NCBI GenBank assembly: GCA_963846505.1
Contig: CAWJWD010000004.1
Span: 434,001-498,000, forward strand
Origin: JACVRW01 sp963846505
GTDB taxonomy: Bacteria > Actinomycetota > Thermoleophilia > Solirubrobacterales > Thermoleophilaceae
Direction of reading: 5' to 3'
Length of the DNA: 64,000 nt
The notes beneath the pieces were generated by a model. That model made no database searches, had not been told where the DNA came from, and worked only from the letters and a program-made list of their open reading frames with translations. The first letter of the stretch is position 1. Each line of letters opens with the position of its first letter. This document shows positions 24,264 through 33,059 of this stretch, piece after piece. The position numbers and the translations under genes are program-made.

Positions 24264-25321
24264 CCCAGCGGCGTCAGCGCCTGGCGCAGCACGCCCGCGA
24301 CCTGCGCCACGGCCTGCCGTCCGCTGCGCGTGGCGCTGAGCGTGAAGAAGCCGTGCACGAGCGGGTGGCGCTGCAGCGTCACCGGTACGCCCGTCGCCGC
24401 CAGGGCGCGCGCGTAGGCTTCGCCCTCGTCGCGCAGCGGATCGGCGAGCGCGGTGGCCACGTGGGCGGGCGGCAGCCCGGACAGGTCGGGTGCCAGCAGC
24501 GGCGACGCACGCGGGTCGCGGCGAGTCTCGACGTCGGGCACGTACTGGTCGCAGAACCAGTCCATCGTCGCCTTGGTGAGGTAGTAGCCCTCGCGGTAGC
24601 GCTCCTCCGAGGGATGGGTCTGCGCGAGATCGCAGACGGGATAGATCAGCAGCTGGAAGACGGGCTCGGGCAGTTCCCCGCCGCGCAGGTCGAGCGCCAG
24701 CGCCGCCGCGAGGTTGCCGCCGGCGCTGTCGCCGCCGACCGCCAGCCGGGTCGGATCGGCGCCGAAGCGCGCCGGCTCGCGCGCGACGTGCTCGTAGGCG
24801 GCGAGCGCGTCGTCGGCACCCGCCGGGAACGGATGCTCGGGCGCCAGTCGGTACTCGAGCGAGAGCACGCGCACGCCGGACAGCTGCGCCAGCAGCCGGC
24901 AGGAGCCGTCGTGGCTGGTGACCGAGCCGCGCACCCAGCCACCCCCGTGGAGATAGAGCAGCAGCGGCCCTGCCTGGGGCGCCTCGTGCGGGGTGTACAG
25001 ACGTCCGTGCAGCTGGCCGGCCGGTCCCGGCAGCAGCAGGTCGGCGGCCGCGACCGGCAGCGGCGGGCGCGCCGACAGCGGCTTGGCCTGGATCTCGGCC
25101 AGTCGCCGACCCACGTCGAGCGGCACGTCCCCCGCCGGCTTGGCCACGGCCGCCGTCAGGCGCGAGAACAGCCACGCCTCCGGATCGAGGCCGCGCGCGG
25201 CCTCGGGCGGCTCGCCGGCGAGGCGGCGCAGCAACGGCCGCGGCAGCCCCAGCAGCGCCCGCGCGGCGTGCGCCATGGCCGAGGCCCTGAGCTCCTGGCG
25301 CGGCGTCAGCGGGCCGTTCAC
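24260..25321 (-). CDS. Alpha/beta hydrolase, hormone-sensitive-lipase (HSL) type esterase
   Basis: 353 residues. LYLHGGGWVRGS is the oxyanion hole, GGDSAGGNLAAAL holds the nucleophile Ser, ADPLRDEG the Asp and HGFF the His, the complete triad of HSL-family (group IV) esterases. No signal peptide, so it is cytoplasmic. The start is taken at 25321; a later ATG is possible. Its stop lies within the CTAG that also ends the phoX-like gene. Substrate: short- or medium-chain esters by family. Confidence 0.9.
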   Translation of the reverse strand: MNGPLTPRQELRASAMAHAARALLGLPRPLLRRLAGEPPEAARGLDPEAWLFSRLTAAVAKPAGDVPLDVGRRLAEIQAKPLSARPPLPVAAADLLLPGPAGQLHGRLYTPHEAPQAGPLLLYLHGGGWVRGSVTSHDGSCRLLAQLSGVRVLSLEYRLAPEHPFPAGADDALAAYEHVAREPARFGADPTRLAVGGDSAGGNLAAALALDLRGGELPEPVFQLLIYPVCDLAQTHPSEERYREGYYLTKATMDWFCDQYVPDVETRRDPRASPLLAPDLSGLPPAHVATALADPLRDEGEAYARALAATGVPVTLQRHPLVHGFFTLSATRSGRQAVAQVAGVLRQALTPLG

Positions 25322-25410
25322 GCGGCGAGCGTACCTCGCCGCGGCAGTGGGTATACCCCAGAGCGGCTATACCTCCTGGCCGTCTCGCTGAACCCGACTC
25401 GAGGAATCAG

Positions 25411-25842
25411 ATGCATCTCTTGACCTCCAGGCGCCTGCTGATCGCAGTCTTGGCGCTGACCCTGTCGCTCGCCGTGCCCGCCGTCGCCAGCGCGGCGCCG
25501 AAGCTGCTCCAGCCGAAGGCCGGCGGTGTGCTCGCCCTCGGCAGCGAGCCCACGTTCAAGGTCCGCGACACCTCGCAGGCGGCCCGCAAGTACAAGGTCT
25601 ACATCACCATCGGGACCAGCAAGAAGAGGACCAAGAACGGGGACCTCGAGCGCACCGAGATCGGGACCTTCACGTCCACCACGCGCAGCCGCGCCACCTA
25701 CAAGTACGTGCCCGAGGACTACAGCTTCCCGACCTGGTTCATGAACCGGGCGGGCAAGTACTACTGGCAGGCGTTCCACATCGACTGCGCCGTCAAGGGC
25801 TGCCACGTGCACAGCAAGATCCGCAGCTTCCGGGTCCGGTAG
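25411..25842 (+). CDS. Secreted small beta-rich protein, function unknown
   Basis: 143 residues. ATG 25411 follows GAGGAA. A signal peptide of about 29 residues ends ASAAPK. The mature protein is Lys-rich and looks like a single immunoglobulin/FN3-like sandwich: TFKVRDTSQAARKYKVYITIG, then GKYYWQAFHIDC with a second Cys four residues later. The upstream 89 bases contain two TATACC hexamers 16 bp apart that may belong to the promoter. No family recognised. Confidence 0.7.
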   Translation: MHLLTSRRLLIAVLALTLSLAVPAVASAAPKLLQPKAGGVLALGSEPTFKVRDTSQAARKYKVYITIGTSKKRTKNGDLERTEIGTFTSTTRSRATYKYVPEDYSFPTWFMNRAGKYYWQAFHIDCAVKGCHVHSKIRSFRVR

Positions 25843-25887
25843 CCCGGTCCGTCGACGTAGCGCGGGTGGACGCGGAGCGCGTGACCG

Positions 25888-26298
25888 TCAGCGGTCGCGC
25901 GCCGCGTCCAGCGCCTCGTTGACGAGTTCGTCCGCGCGCACGTTGGACTCGCGTCGCACCGAGCGCACCGACCAACGCTCGAACTCCCGCAGCGCACTCA
26001 TCGCCTCGAGGTAGAGCGGCTTCATCGACGGGTGCTTGACCTTGTACTCGCCGCCGATCTGGCGTGAGACGAGCTCCGAGTCGTTGATCACCTCGACCTC
26101 GCGGGCCTCCAGCTCGCGCGCCAGCTCGAGGCCCAGCAGCAGCGCCTTGTACTCGGCGACGTTGTTGGTCGCCTTGCCGATGTACTCGCCGCGCTCGAGC
26201 AGCGGCGTGCCGTCGGGCGCGCTCGCGACCGCGCCCGCGGCGGCAGGGCCGGGGTTGCCACGGGAGCCCCCGTCGACGTGCACGACGACCTTGTCCAT
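25888..26298 (-). CDS. Ribonuclease HI
   Basis: 136 residues. The active-site acidic residues are all present: VDGGSRGNPGPAAAG (Asp), NNVAEYKALLLGL (Glu), VINDSELV (Asp) and ADELVNEALD (Asp). It degrades the RNA strand of RNA/DNA hybrids. The short, insertion-free form resembles the type fused to phosphatases in other actinobacteria, but here it stands alone. Last gene of a minus-strand run with two small neighbours. Confidence 0.92.
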   Translation of the reverse strand: MDKVVVHVDGGSRGNPGPAAAGAVASAPDGTPLLERGEYIGKATNNVAEYKALLLGLELARELEAREVEVINDSELVSRQIGGEYKVKHPSMKPLYLEAMSALREFERWSVRSVRRESNVRADELVNEALDAARDR

Positions 26299-26310
26299 CT
26301 CGGCGCCCGC

Positions 26311-26517
26311 TCAGGCCCCGGCGGGCGCGTCGATCGGCGGGAAGCTGCCCTTGGGCCGCTGGCGGCGACGATCGGCGAACGACGGATGGTCGCCCGGCGC
26401 CCCGCCCTGGGCGCGACGGTCGACGATCACCTCGACCGCCGGCTCGTCCTTGTAGTAGTCCGTGAGCTTGTCGAACAGATCGTCGGCCAAGGGCCGAGGC
26501 ACGACGCAGTAGATCAC
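26311..26517 (-). CDS. Small conserved hypothetical protein
   Basis: 68 residues. Starts at GTG 26517, overlapping the upstream stop as GTGA, with GGAGGAG as ribosome binding site inside the upstream gene. The N-terminal half (YCVVPRPLADDLFDKLTDYY, then VEVIVDRR) is a compact alpha/beta pattern; the C-terminal half is Arg/Pro-rich and probably disordered. Family not recognised. Lies 12 bases before RNase HI. Confidence 0.6.
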   Translation of the reverse strand: MIYCVVPRPLADDLFDKLTDYYKDEPAVEVIVDRRAQGGAPGDHPSFADRRRQRPKGSFPPIDAPAGA

Positions 26518-27320
26518 CGCTCGTCTCCTCCTGTCACCGCGTGATCGGCCGCCAGGCGCCCTTCCTCGTCGAGCGTGGCGTTCCAGTTACGTAGGGATTC
26601 GTCGATTTGCTCGATCTCCTCCCCCTTCTCCTGCAGCGCGACCGGGTCGAGCTCGTCGCCGAGGTCGACGCGGTAGCGATACCAGGACAGCTCCCAGGCC
26701 ACCAGCACGGTCACCGCCGAGGGTTGGTCGGCCTGTGGCACGGCGGTGACCCAGGGCACCCCCAACGTACGGGCCAGGCCGGCCGTCGTGCGCTGGTGCG
26801 GCGAACCGTTGAAGAGCTCCAGGGCACGTTCGATGCGCCCCTCGGCCGTGCTCGGCACCGCGCGCACGTGGCGCGGATCCTTGGGCTGCGAGCGCCGGCG
26901 CGGCGGCGGCGGGCGCTCCTCGGCCGGTGGCGGGGCGGCCTCGGCGCCCACTTCGGCCGGCGCCTGCTGCTCCTCCCGGCCGTCGGCCTCGCCGTAGGTC
27001 TCGACGGGCTCGGCGTACTCGTCGCCCCACTCGCCTGGCGCTGGCTGCGACGCCGGCCGCTGTCCCGGCTCGGACCGCTTGCGCAGGCGCCCGAACAGCG
27101 AGCGCCGCGGCTCCGAGCGCGCCGGCCGCGACGGCAGCTCGCCCGCGGTCGACTCTCGGATCCAGCCGTGGTGCTCGGCGCGGCCGAAGCACAGCTCGCA
27201 GACCACGCGCCGCTGCCCGGCAGCCGCCAAGAACGCCTCGGTGCGCTCGCCCTTGAGGATCGTGCGACCGCAGACGTCGCAGACGACGTGATCGTGGACG
27301 GGTCGCAGCTCCTTCTTCAC
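26514..27320 (-). CDS. Zinc-ribbon protein with C-terminal helical domain
   Basis: 268 residues if it starts at GTG 27320. That start is favoured because TATATT lies 8 nt upstream (27329-27334) and the next residues are the conserved zinc ribbon: CDVCGR...CELC. The ATG at 27353 would sit upstream of this hexamer. A long Pro/Glu/Arg-rich linker (about 50-145) joins the ribbon to a C-terminal domain (RIERALELFNGSPHQRTTAGLARTLGVPWV) that could bind DNA or protein, followed by YRVDLGD and a helical tail. Function unknown. Confidence 0.65.
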   Translation of the reverse strand: MKKELRPVHDHVVCDVCGRTILKGERTEAFLAAAGQRRVVCELCFGRAEHHGWIRESTAGELPSRPARSEPRRSLFGRLRKRSEPGQRPASQPAPGEWGDEYAEPVETYGEADGREEQQAPAEVGAEAAPPPAEERPPPPRRRSQPKDPRHVRAVPSTAEGRIERALELFNGSPHQRTTAGLARTLGVPWVTAVPQADQPSAVTVLVAWELSWYRYRVDLGDELDPVALQEKGEEIEQIDESLRNWNATLDEEGRLAADHAVTGGDER

Positions 27321-27328
27321 GGCCGCCA

Positions 27329-27334
27329 AATATA
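27329..27334 (-). promoter_or_regulatory. TATATT -10, leaderless promoter
   Basis: TATATT on the minus strand ends 8 nt before GTG 27320 of the zinc-ribbon gene. Same geometry as nine other starts in the window. Confidence 0.5.
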
Positions 27335-27366
27335 GGGGCGGCGGCTGTGCCATTGGGCGACTGGGC

Positions 27367-29445
27367 TCAGGCCTTCACGGCCTCCTGGCCGCCCCTCGCC
27401 TTGGCGACGACGTCCGGCGCGACGTGCCCGGGGACCTCGTCGTAGCGGGCGAGCTCCATCGAGTACTCGCCCCGACCGCCCGTGATCGCGCGCAGGTCGG
27501 GCGCGTAGCTGAGCATCTCCGCCATCGGCACCTCGGCCTTGACCTCGGTCACCCCACCCTTGGGCTCCATGCCCAGCGGCCGCCCGCGGCGCGAGTTGAG
27601 ATCGCCGATCACGTCGCCGACCGAGTCCTCGGGCACCAGCACCGTGACGGTCATGATCGGCTCCATCAGCACCGGCTGAGCCTGTTCCATGGCGTCTCGG
27701 AAGGCCATCGAGCCGGCCATCTTGAAGGCCATCTCCGAGGAGTCGACGGCGTGGTGCTGGCCGTCGAACAGGCGCACCCGCACGTCCTCGACCGGGTAGC
27801 CGGCGACCGAGCCGGCCTGCATCGCCTCGTGGATGCCCTTCTCGACGGCGGGGATGAAGCCACCCGGGATCACCCCGCCCTTGATCGCGTTCTCGAACTC
27901 GAAGCCGCCGCCGGTCTCCAACGGCGCGATCTCGATCTGGCAGTCGGCGAACTGGCCGCGGCCGCCGGACTGCTTCTTGTAGCGGGCGTGCGCCTTGGCC
28001 TTGCCCTTGATCGTCTCGCGGTAGGGCACCCGCGGCGGGTGCAGCTCGACCTCGGCGCCGAAGCGCTCCTTCATGCGCTCGACGATCACCTCGACGTGGA
28101 TCTGCGTCAGGCCCGCGATGATCTGCTCACCGGTCTGGAGGTCGCGGTGGAAGTCGATCGTCGGGTCCTCCTCCTGCAGCCGCCGCAGCGCCGCCCCCAT
28201 CTTCTCCTCGTCGCCGCGCGCCTTGGCCTCGATCGCGAACGCCATCACCGGCTTGGGCATCGCGGGCAGCGCCAGCGGAATCTCGGCCTCGTGGTTGGCG
28301 AGCACGTCGCCGGCGTGCGTCTCCTTGAGCTTGGCGACGGCGCCGATGTCGCCGGGACCGAACTCGGTCGCGTGCTCGGTCTCCTTGCCCTGGGGCGTCA
28401 GCAGCTGGCCGACGCGCTCCTTGGCGTGCGAGCGGCAGTTGTGCAGGTGGCTGTCGTGGTCGAGCACGCCCCGGTAGACGCGGAAGAGGTTGAGCCGACC
28501 GGCGAACGGGTCGGCGAGCGTCTTGAACACGAAGGCGACCAGCTCGCCGTCCTCGACGGGCTCGAGCGCGGTGCCGTCCTCCAGCTCCAGCGGGCCCTTC
28601 TTGGCCGGCGAGGGCAGGTCCTCGACGAGCGCGTCGAGCAAGCGGTTGGTGGCGAGGTTGCGCGTCGCGGCGCCGCAGGTGACCGGAAAGATCTTGCCCT
28701 CGGTGACGCCCGTCTTGAGCGCCGAGACGGTCTCCTCGTGGGAGATCTCCTCGCCCTCGAGGTAGTGCTCCATCAGCGCGTCGGAGACCTCGGCAACCTC
28801 GTCCATCAGCTTCTCGCGGTATTCCTGCGCCTGGGCGGCGAGCGCCTCCGGGATCTCGATCTCGGTGCAGTTGTCGCGCCCGGCGCCCTCGTAGCGATAG
28901 GCCTTCATGTCGATCAGGTCGATCACGCCCTCGAGCTCGTGCTCGGCGCCGATCGGGATCTCGGTCGCGACCACGTGCTGGCCGAAGGCCTCCTTGAGCG
29001 AGTCCAGCGTTCTGAAGAAGTCCGCACGCTCGCGGTCGAGCATGTTCACGAAGATCAGCCGCGCCAGCCCCAGCTCGTCGGCGTGCTGCCAGAGCCGGTC
29101 GGTGCCGACCTCGCTGCCCATCACGCCGTTGACGACGAACACCGCCCCCTCGCAGACGCGCAGCGCCGCCAGCGCGTCGGCGATGAAGCTGGGCTCGCCG
29201 GGCGTGTCGATCAGGTTGATCTTGCGGTCCTCCCAGCGAAACGACGACAGGCTCGACGAGATCGACATCTCGCGCGCCTTCTCGTCGGGAGCCGAGTCGG
29301 AGACCGTCGTTCCGTCCGCCACCGAGCCCAGCCGGCTGATCGCCCCGGCTTCGAACAGGAGTGCCTCGTTGACAGAGGTCTTCCCGCTGCCTCGGTGGCC
29401 GACTAGGGCCACGTTGCGGATCCTCTTGGCCGACTCGTGCGCCAT
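27367..29445 (-). CDS. Elongation factor G paralogue (EF-G2)
   Basis: 692 residues with EF-G domain order (G, II, III, IV, V). P-loop GHRGSGKTS is intact. The G3 motif reads DTPGEPSF where translocating EF-G has DTPGH, so the catalytic His is Glu. G4 reads NMLD instead of NKMD. Domain IV (GRGQFADC, then VIPGGFIPAVEKGI) and domain V (LNSRRGRPLGMEP) are complete. Actinobacterial EF-G2 paralogues are known to be non-essential, and some lack ribosome-stimulated GTPase activity. A strong GGAGAGGAG precedes ATG 29445. The main fusA is not in this window. Confidence 0.9.
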   Translation of the reverse strand: MAHESAKRIRNVALVGHRGSGKTSVNEALLFEAGAISRLGSVADGTTVSDSAPDEKAREMSISSSLSSFRWEDRKINLIDTPGEPSFIADALAALRVCEGAVFVVNGVMGSEVGTDRLWQHADELGLARLIFVNMLDRERADFFRTLDSLKEAFGQHVVATEIPIGAEHELEGVIDLIDMKAYRYEGAGRDNCTEIEIPEALAAQAQEYREKLMDEVAEVSDALMEHYLEGEEISHEETVSALKTGVTEGKIFPVTCGAATRNLATNRLLDALVEDLPSPAKKGPLELEDGTALEPVEDGELVAFVFKTLADPFAGRLNLFRVYRGVLDHDSHLHNCRSHAKERVGQLLTPQGKETEHATEFGPGDIGAVAKLKETHAGDVLANHEAEIPLALPAMPKPVMAFAIEAKARGDEEKMGAALRRLQEEDPTIDFHRDLQTGEQIIAGLTQIHVEVIVERMKERFGAEVELHPPRVPYRETIKGKAKAHARYKKQSGGRGQFADCQIEIAPLETGGGFEFENAIKGGVIPGGFIPAVEKGIHEAMQAGSVAGYPVEDVRVRLFDGQHHAVDSSEMAFKMAGSMAFRDAMEQAQPVLMEPIMTVTVLVPEDSVGDVIGDLNSRRGRPLGMEPKGGVTEVKAEVPMAEMLSYAPDLRAITGGRGEYSMELARYDEVPGHVAPDVVAKARGGQEAVKA

Positions 29446-29476
29446 GCGACGACTCCTCTCCTCGTGGGGGTACGAC

Positions 29477-29827
29477 TCAGCCTACAGCGGCCACAGCCTC
29501 GTCGAGCGAGTCATGAACGGGAGCGACGGAGTCGACGTCGGTGAGGCTGAGCACGCGCCGCAGCGGCGAGTCCGGGGCAAGCGTGACGTGCAGCGCCTGG
29601 CGTCGCCGGCCGAGCCGGCGGGCGAGGTCGAACAGCACCTCGATCGCGGCGGAGTCGAGGTAGCGGCAGTTGCCGAGGTCGATCACCAGGCCGAGCGCGT
29701 CGTTGGGCATCGCCGCCAGCAGCTCGTCGTGGACGTAGCTGGAGTTCGTCATGTCGATCTCGCCAGCGAGGCGCGCGACCATCACGCCGCCCCGGCGCTG
29801 GACGGTGAGCTCAGCCGGCGCGGTCAC
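29477..29827 (-). CDS. STAS-domain anti-sigma factor antagonist
   Basis: 116 residues, one STAS domain. LAGEIDMTNSSYV and VIDLGNCRYLDSAAIEVLFDL are the hallmark strands; the Ser in YLDSAA is the residue phosphorylated by the partner kinase. Start GTG 29827 overlaps the stop of the phosphatase/kinase gene (GTGA). It should bind the kinase domain when dephosphorylated and so release a sigma factor. Confidence 0.9.
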   Translation of the reverse strand: MTAPAELTVQRRGGVMVARLAGEIDMTNSSYVHDELLAAMPNDALGLVIDLGNCRYLDSAAIEVLFDLARRLGRRRQALHVTLAPDSPLRRVLSLTDVDSVAPVHDSLDEAVAAVG

Positions 29828-32235
29828 GCGACCGCCTCCGGGCGCCGGATGCGGCGCCGCATGCGCACGACCGTGCCCACGTCCTCGCGCGAGACGGCCA
29901 CCTCGTCCATGAGGCCCTCGATGATCGCCAGCCCGCGCCCACGATTCTCTCCTCGGCGCTCACGCCACGAACCTTGATCACTTACGGTCGCCAAGATGGT
30001 TCCTTCGCTCAACTCGACGTCGACCCGGAAGCTCGCGTCGCCCGGTCCGTAGGCGTGCTCGATCGCGTTGCCGGCAGCCTCGCAGATCGTGAGCGTGATC
30101 TCGTAGCACTCGTGCTCGTCGGCGCCCGCGGCTCGCAAGAAGCGCGTCAGCCGCCGGCGCAGCGGCCCGAGCGCGCCCGGATCGGCCGGCAGCGACAACG
30201 ACAGCCGTCCGGCGCTGACCGGCTCCAGCCGCACCGCCAGCAGTGCCACGTCGTCACCGGGGTCGCGCGGCCCAAGCACGCCCGAGAGCACCTGATCGCA
30301 GAGCTGCTCGAGCTCCCCGCCGACGGCCTGTGCCGCGGCCGCCAGCTCCGCCAGCCGATCGGCCAGCGGGGTGTCGCGGCGCTCCACGAGGCCGTCGGTG
30401 TAGAGCAGCAGCGTCGCGCCGGACGGCAGCGTCGCCCGCCCTTCGCGGAAGGCGACCGGGTCGGCCGCGCCGACCGGCACCGAGCGACCGCCCTCGAGGA
30501 AGCGCGACTCGCCTTCGGCCAGGATCAGCGCCGGCGGGTGACCGGCGCTCGCGAAGACGACCTCGCCGCGATCGCGGTCGATCACGAGGTAGAGCACGGT
30601 CGCCATCGCGCCCTCGTCGTTGCGCGCGAGCAGCCGGTTGACGCACCCCATCACCTCTGCGGGCGTGCTCTCCACCAGCCCGTAGGCGCGGAAGGCGTTG
30701 CGCAGCTGGCCCATCGTGGCCGCCGCGCGCAGCCCGTGCCCGACGACGTCGCCGACGACCACCGCCACGCGCCCGTCCTCGAGCTCGATCGCGTCGTACC
30801 AGTCCCCGCCGATCGCCGAGCCGGCGCCCGCGGGCAGGTAGCGCGCGGCCAGCTCGATCCCGTCCAGGCGCGGCAGCCGCTCGGGCAGCAGGCTGCGCTG
30901 CAGCGTCTCGGCGACCTCGTGCTCGCGCTGGGCGACCTCGCGCAGCCGCGCCTCGAGCAGCTTGCGCTCGTGGATGTCGACCGCGGTGCCGACGTAGCCG
31001 GCGTAGTCGCCGCGCTCGTAGCGGGGCACGCCGCGGTCCACCACCCAGCGGTACTCGCCGTCGCGACGGCGCAGCCGGTACTCGTGCTCCCACGGCCGCC
31101 GGCCGGCGAGCGCCTCGTCCCAGGTCGTCAGGAAGACGGGCAGGTCCTCGGGATGGACGCCGAGCTCCCAGCTGGCGCCGAGCTCCTGCTCGAGCGTCGT
31201 GCCGGTGTAGCGCAGCCAGCTCTCGTTGACGAAGGTGACCATGCCCTCGCGGTCGGTCGTCCAGATCATCACCGGCGCCTGGTCGGCCAGCTCGCGAAAG
31301 CCCTCCTCGGAGGCACGCAGCGCGTCCTCCATCGTCTTGCGCTCGTGGATGTCGGTCGCCGTGCCGACGTAGCCGACGAAGTCCCCGTCGGCAAAGCGCG
31401 GCACCCCCACCTCCAGCACCCAGCGGAACTCGTCGTCATGACGGCGCAGCCGGTACTCGTGGCGCAGCTCCTCGCGACGCCCGAACGCGCGCCGCCAGCT
31501 CGCCAGGAGCCCGGGACGATCGTCGGGGTGAGCCGAGAGCGCGAACGTCTCGCCCAGCTCCTCGGCGAGCGTGCGGCCGGTGAAGCGCAGCCAGCCCTCG
31601 TTGACGAACGCCACGTGGCCCTCGGCGTCGGTGGTCCACATCAGCGCCGGGGTCGTGTCGGCGAGGTCGCGGAAGCGCGCCTCGCTGTCGCGCACGCGCT
31701 CCTCGCTGCGACCGCGCTCGACCGCGGCGCCGATCACGTTCGCCAGCGACTGCGTGAAGTCGGCGTCCGCGGCGGAGAACGTGTGCGGCGTCCGGCTTCC
31801 GAGCGCGACCACGCCGAAGTAGCGTCCCCGCGCGCCGATCGGGGCTCCGAGGGCGCTCACGATCTCGAGGTCGCGCTGGGCCGGCGAGCGCACGAAGCGC
31901 GCGTCGGAGCGCGTGTCCGGGACGGCGACGGGCGTCCCCGCCCCCAGGGCATGGCCGAGCAGGGTCTCCGGCGCGGCGGTCAGGACGCCACCGAGCAGTC
32001 CCTCCGGCAGTCCCCGCCCGGCGCGCACCAGCAGCCCCTCGCCGTCGCCGGTCAGCTCCATCATCGCCACGTAGTCGGTGCGCAGCTCGCTGGCAGCGAT
32101 CTCGGCGGCCTCGTCGAGCAGCTCCTGCAGCTCGAGGCCCGCGAGCGCCCGCTGGCCGATCGCGGCGATCGCCGCCTGCTGCCTGGCGCGCGTTCCGAGC
32201 TCGTCGCGAGTGCGGTTGGAGCGGCGCCGGAACAC
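29824..32235 (-). CDS. GAF-PAS-PAS-SpoIIE phosphatase fused to an RsbW-like kinase
   Basis: 803 residues. Domains in order: GAF (about 20-170), PAS 1 (about 185-300, ALMWTTDAEGHVAFVNEGWLRFTG), PAS 2 (about 310-425, near-copy with APVMIWTTDREG), PP2C/SpoIIE phosphatase (about 450-660; GGDWYDAIEL, VVGDVVGHGL, LLYTDGLVERRD, GDDVALLAV) and a GHKL kinase/ATPase (about 670-800; EAAGNAIEHAY N-box, SDQGSW, NRGRGLAI). It can in principle both phosphorylate and dephosphorylate the adjacent STAS protein in response to light, redox or ligand sensed by GAF/PAS. GTG start, 14 bases after the sigma factor stop. Confidence 0.9.
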   Translation of the reverse strand: MFRRRSNRTRDELGTRARQQAAIAAIGQRALAGLELQELLDEAAEIAASELRTDYVAMMELTGDGEGLLVRAGRGLPEGLLGGVLTAAPETLLGHALGAGTPVAVPDTRSDARFVRSPAQRDLEIVSALGAPIGARGRYFGVVALGSRTPHTFSAADADFTQSLANVIGAAVERGRSEERVRDSEARFRDLADTTPALMWTTDAEGHVAFVNEGWLRFTGRTLAEELGETFALSAHPDDRPGLLASWRRAFGRREELRHEYRLRRHDDEFRWVLEVGVPRFADGDFVGYVGTATDIHERKTMEDALRASEEGFRELADQAPVMIWTTDREGMVTFVNESWLRYTGTTLEQELGASWELGVHPEDLPVFLTTWDEALAGRRPWEHEYRLRRRDGEYRWVVDRGVPRYERGDYAGYVGTAVDIHERKLLEARLREVAQREHEVAETLQRSLLPERLPRLDGIELAARYLPAGAGSAIGGDWYDAIELEDGRVAVVVGDVVGHGLRAAATMGQLRNAFRAYGLVESTPAEVMGCVNRLLARNDEGAMATVLYLVIDRDRGEVVFASAGHPPALILAEGESRFLEGGRSVPVGAADPVAFREGRATLPSGATLLLYTDGLVERRDTPLADRLAELAAAAQAVGGELEQLCDQVLSGVLGPRDPGDDVALLAVRLEPVSAGRLSLSLPADPGALGPLRRRLTRFLRAAGADEHECYEITLTICEAAGNAIEHAYGPGDASFRVDVELSEGTILATVSDQGSWRERRGENRGRGLAIIEGLMDEVAVSREDVGTVVRMRRRIRRPEAVA

Positions 32236-32249
32236 GCGGGCCGCCCCGC

Positions 32250-33044
32250 CTACTCGTGTTCCGCCAGCGCGTCGCCCTGCAGGCGCGACTTCAGCCGCAG
32301 CACGGCCTTGGTGTGCAGCTGGGAGACGCGCGACTCGGTCACGCCGAGCACCTCGCCGATCTCGCGCAAGGTCAGGTTCTCGTAGTAGTACAGGGCCACC
32401 ACGAGCTTCTCCCGCTCGGGCAGCCGCGCGATCGCGTCCGCCAGACGGTCCTTCATCTCGGTGGTGTCCATCTCGTGCGCCGGATCGACGGCCTGCGGGT
32501 CCTGGATCGTGTCCAGCAGCGAGACCTGGTCGCCGGACGCGTCCGAGACGGTCCAGAGCTCGTCGAGCGCGACGACCGACGAGTTGGAGATCCGCACCAG
32601 CGACTCCTGGAACTCCTCGACCGTGACCTCCAGACCCTCAGCCATCTCCTGATCGGTCGGGGCGCGGTGCAGCTCGTGCTCGAGCTTCGCGTTCATGCGC
32701 TCGATCTCGCGCGCCTTGGTGCGCACCGAGCGCGGCACCCAGTCGAGCGAGCGCAGCTCGTCGATGATCGAGCCCTTGATGCGGGTGATCGCGAACGTCT
32801 CGAACTTGATCTCGCGCTCGGGCTCGAAGCGCTCGATGGCGCTGATCAGACCGAGCAGCCCGTACGAGATCAGGTCGGACTCCTCGACGTGCGAAGGCAG
32901 GCCGCTGGACATGCGCCCGGCGACGTACTTGACCAGCGGCGAGTAGGCCAGCACGAGACGCTCGCGCGCCTTCTCGTCGCGCTCCGCCTTGTACTTGCGC
33001 CAGAGGTCCTTGAGCTCGATCGCCTTGAGGTTGGTCTCCACCAT
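32250..33044 (-). CDS. Sigma-70 family factor, FliA/WhiG/SigB type
   Basis: 264 residues with regions 2, 3 and 4. DLISYGLLGLISAIERFEP is region 2.2, then FETFAITRIKGSIIDELR (2.3-2.4), and the C-terminal helix-turn-helix LTLREIGEVLGVTESRVSQLH (4.2). The wording KYKAERDEKARERLVLAYSPLVKYV and VPRSVR matches the WhiG/FliA group. No flagellar genes are nearby. The STAS and phosphatase/kinase genes downstream suggest that it is governed by partner switching. AGGA precedes ATG 33044. Confidence 0.92.
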   Translation of the reverse strand: MVETNLKAIELKDLWRKYKAERDEKARERLVLAYSPLVKYVAGRMSSGLPSHVEESDLISYGLLGLISAIERFEPEREIKFETFAITRIKGSIIDELRSLDWVPRSVRTKAREIERMNAKLEHELHRAPTDQEMAEGLEVTVEEFQESLVRISNSSVVALDELWTVSDASGDQVSLLDTIQDPQAVDPAHEMDTTEMKDRLADAIARLPEREKLVVALYYYENLTLREIGEVLGVTESRVSQLHTKAVLRLKSRLQGDALAEHE

Positions 33045-33059
33045 CGAGTCCTGTTTCAG

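Noticed and set aside
25352..25373. Two TATACC hexamers as a further PHO-type array
   Set aside because: They are 16 bp apart, not in 11-bp register, and no further unit is seen.
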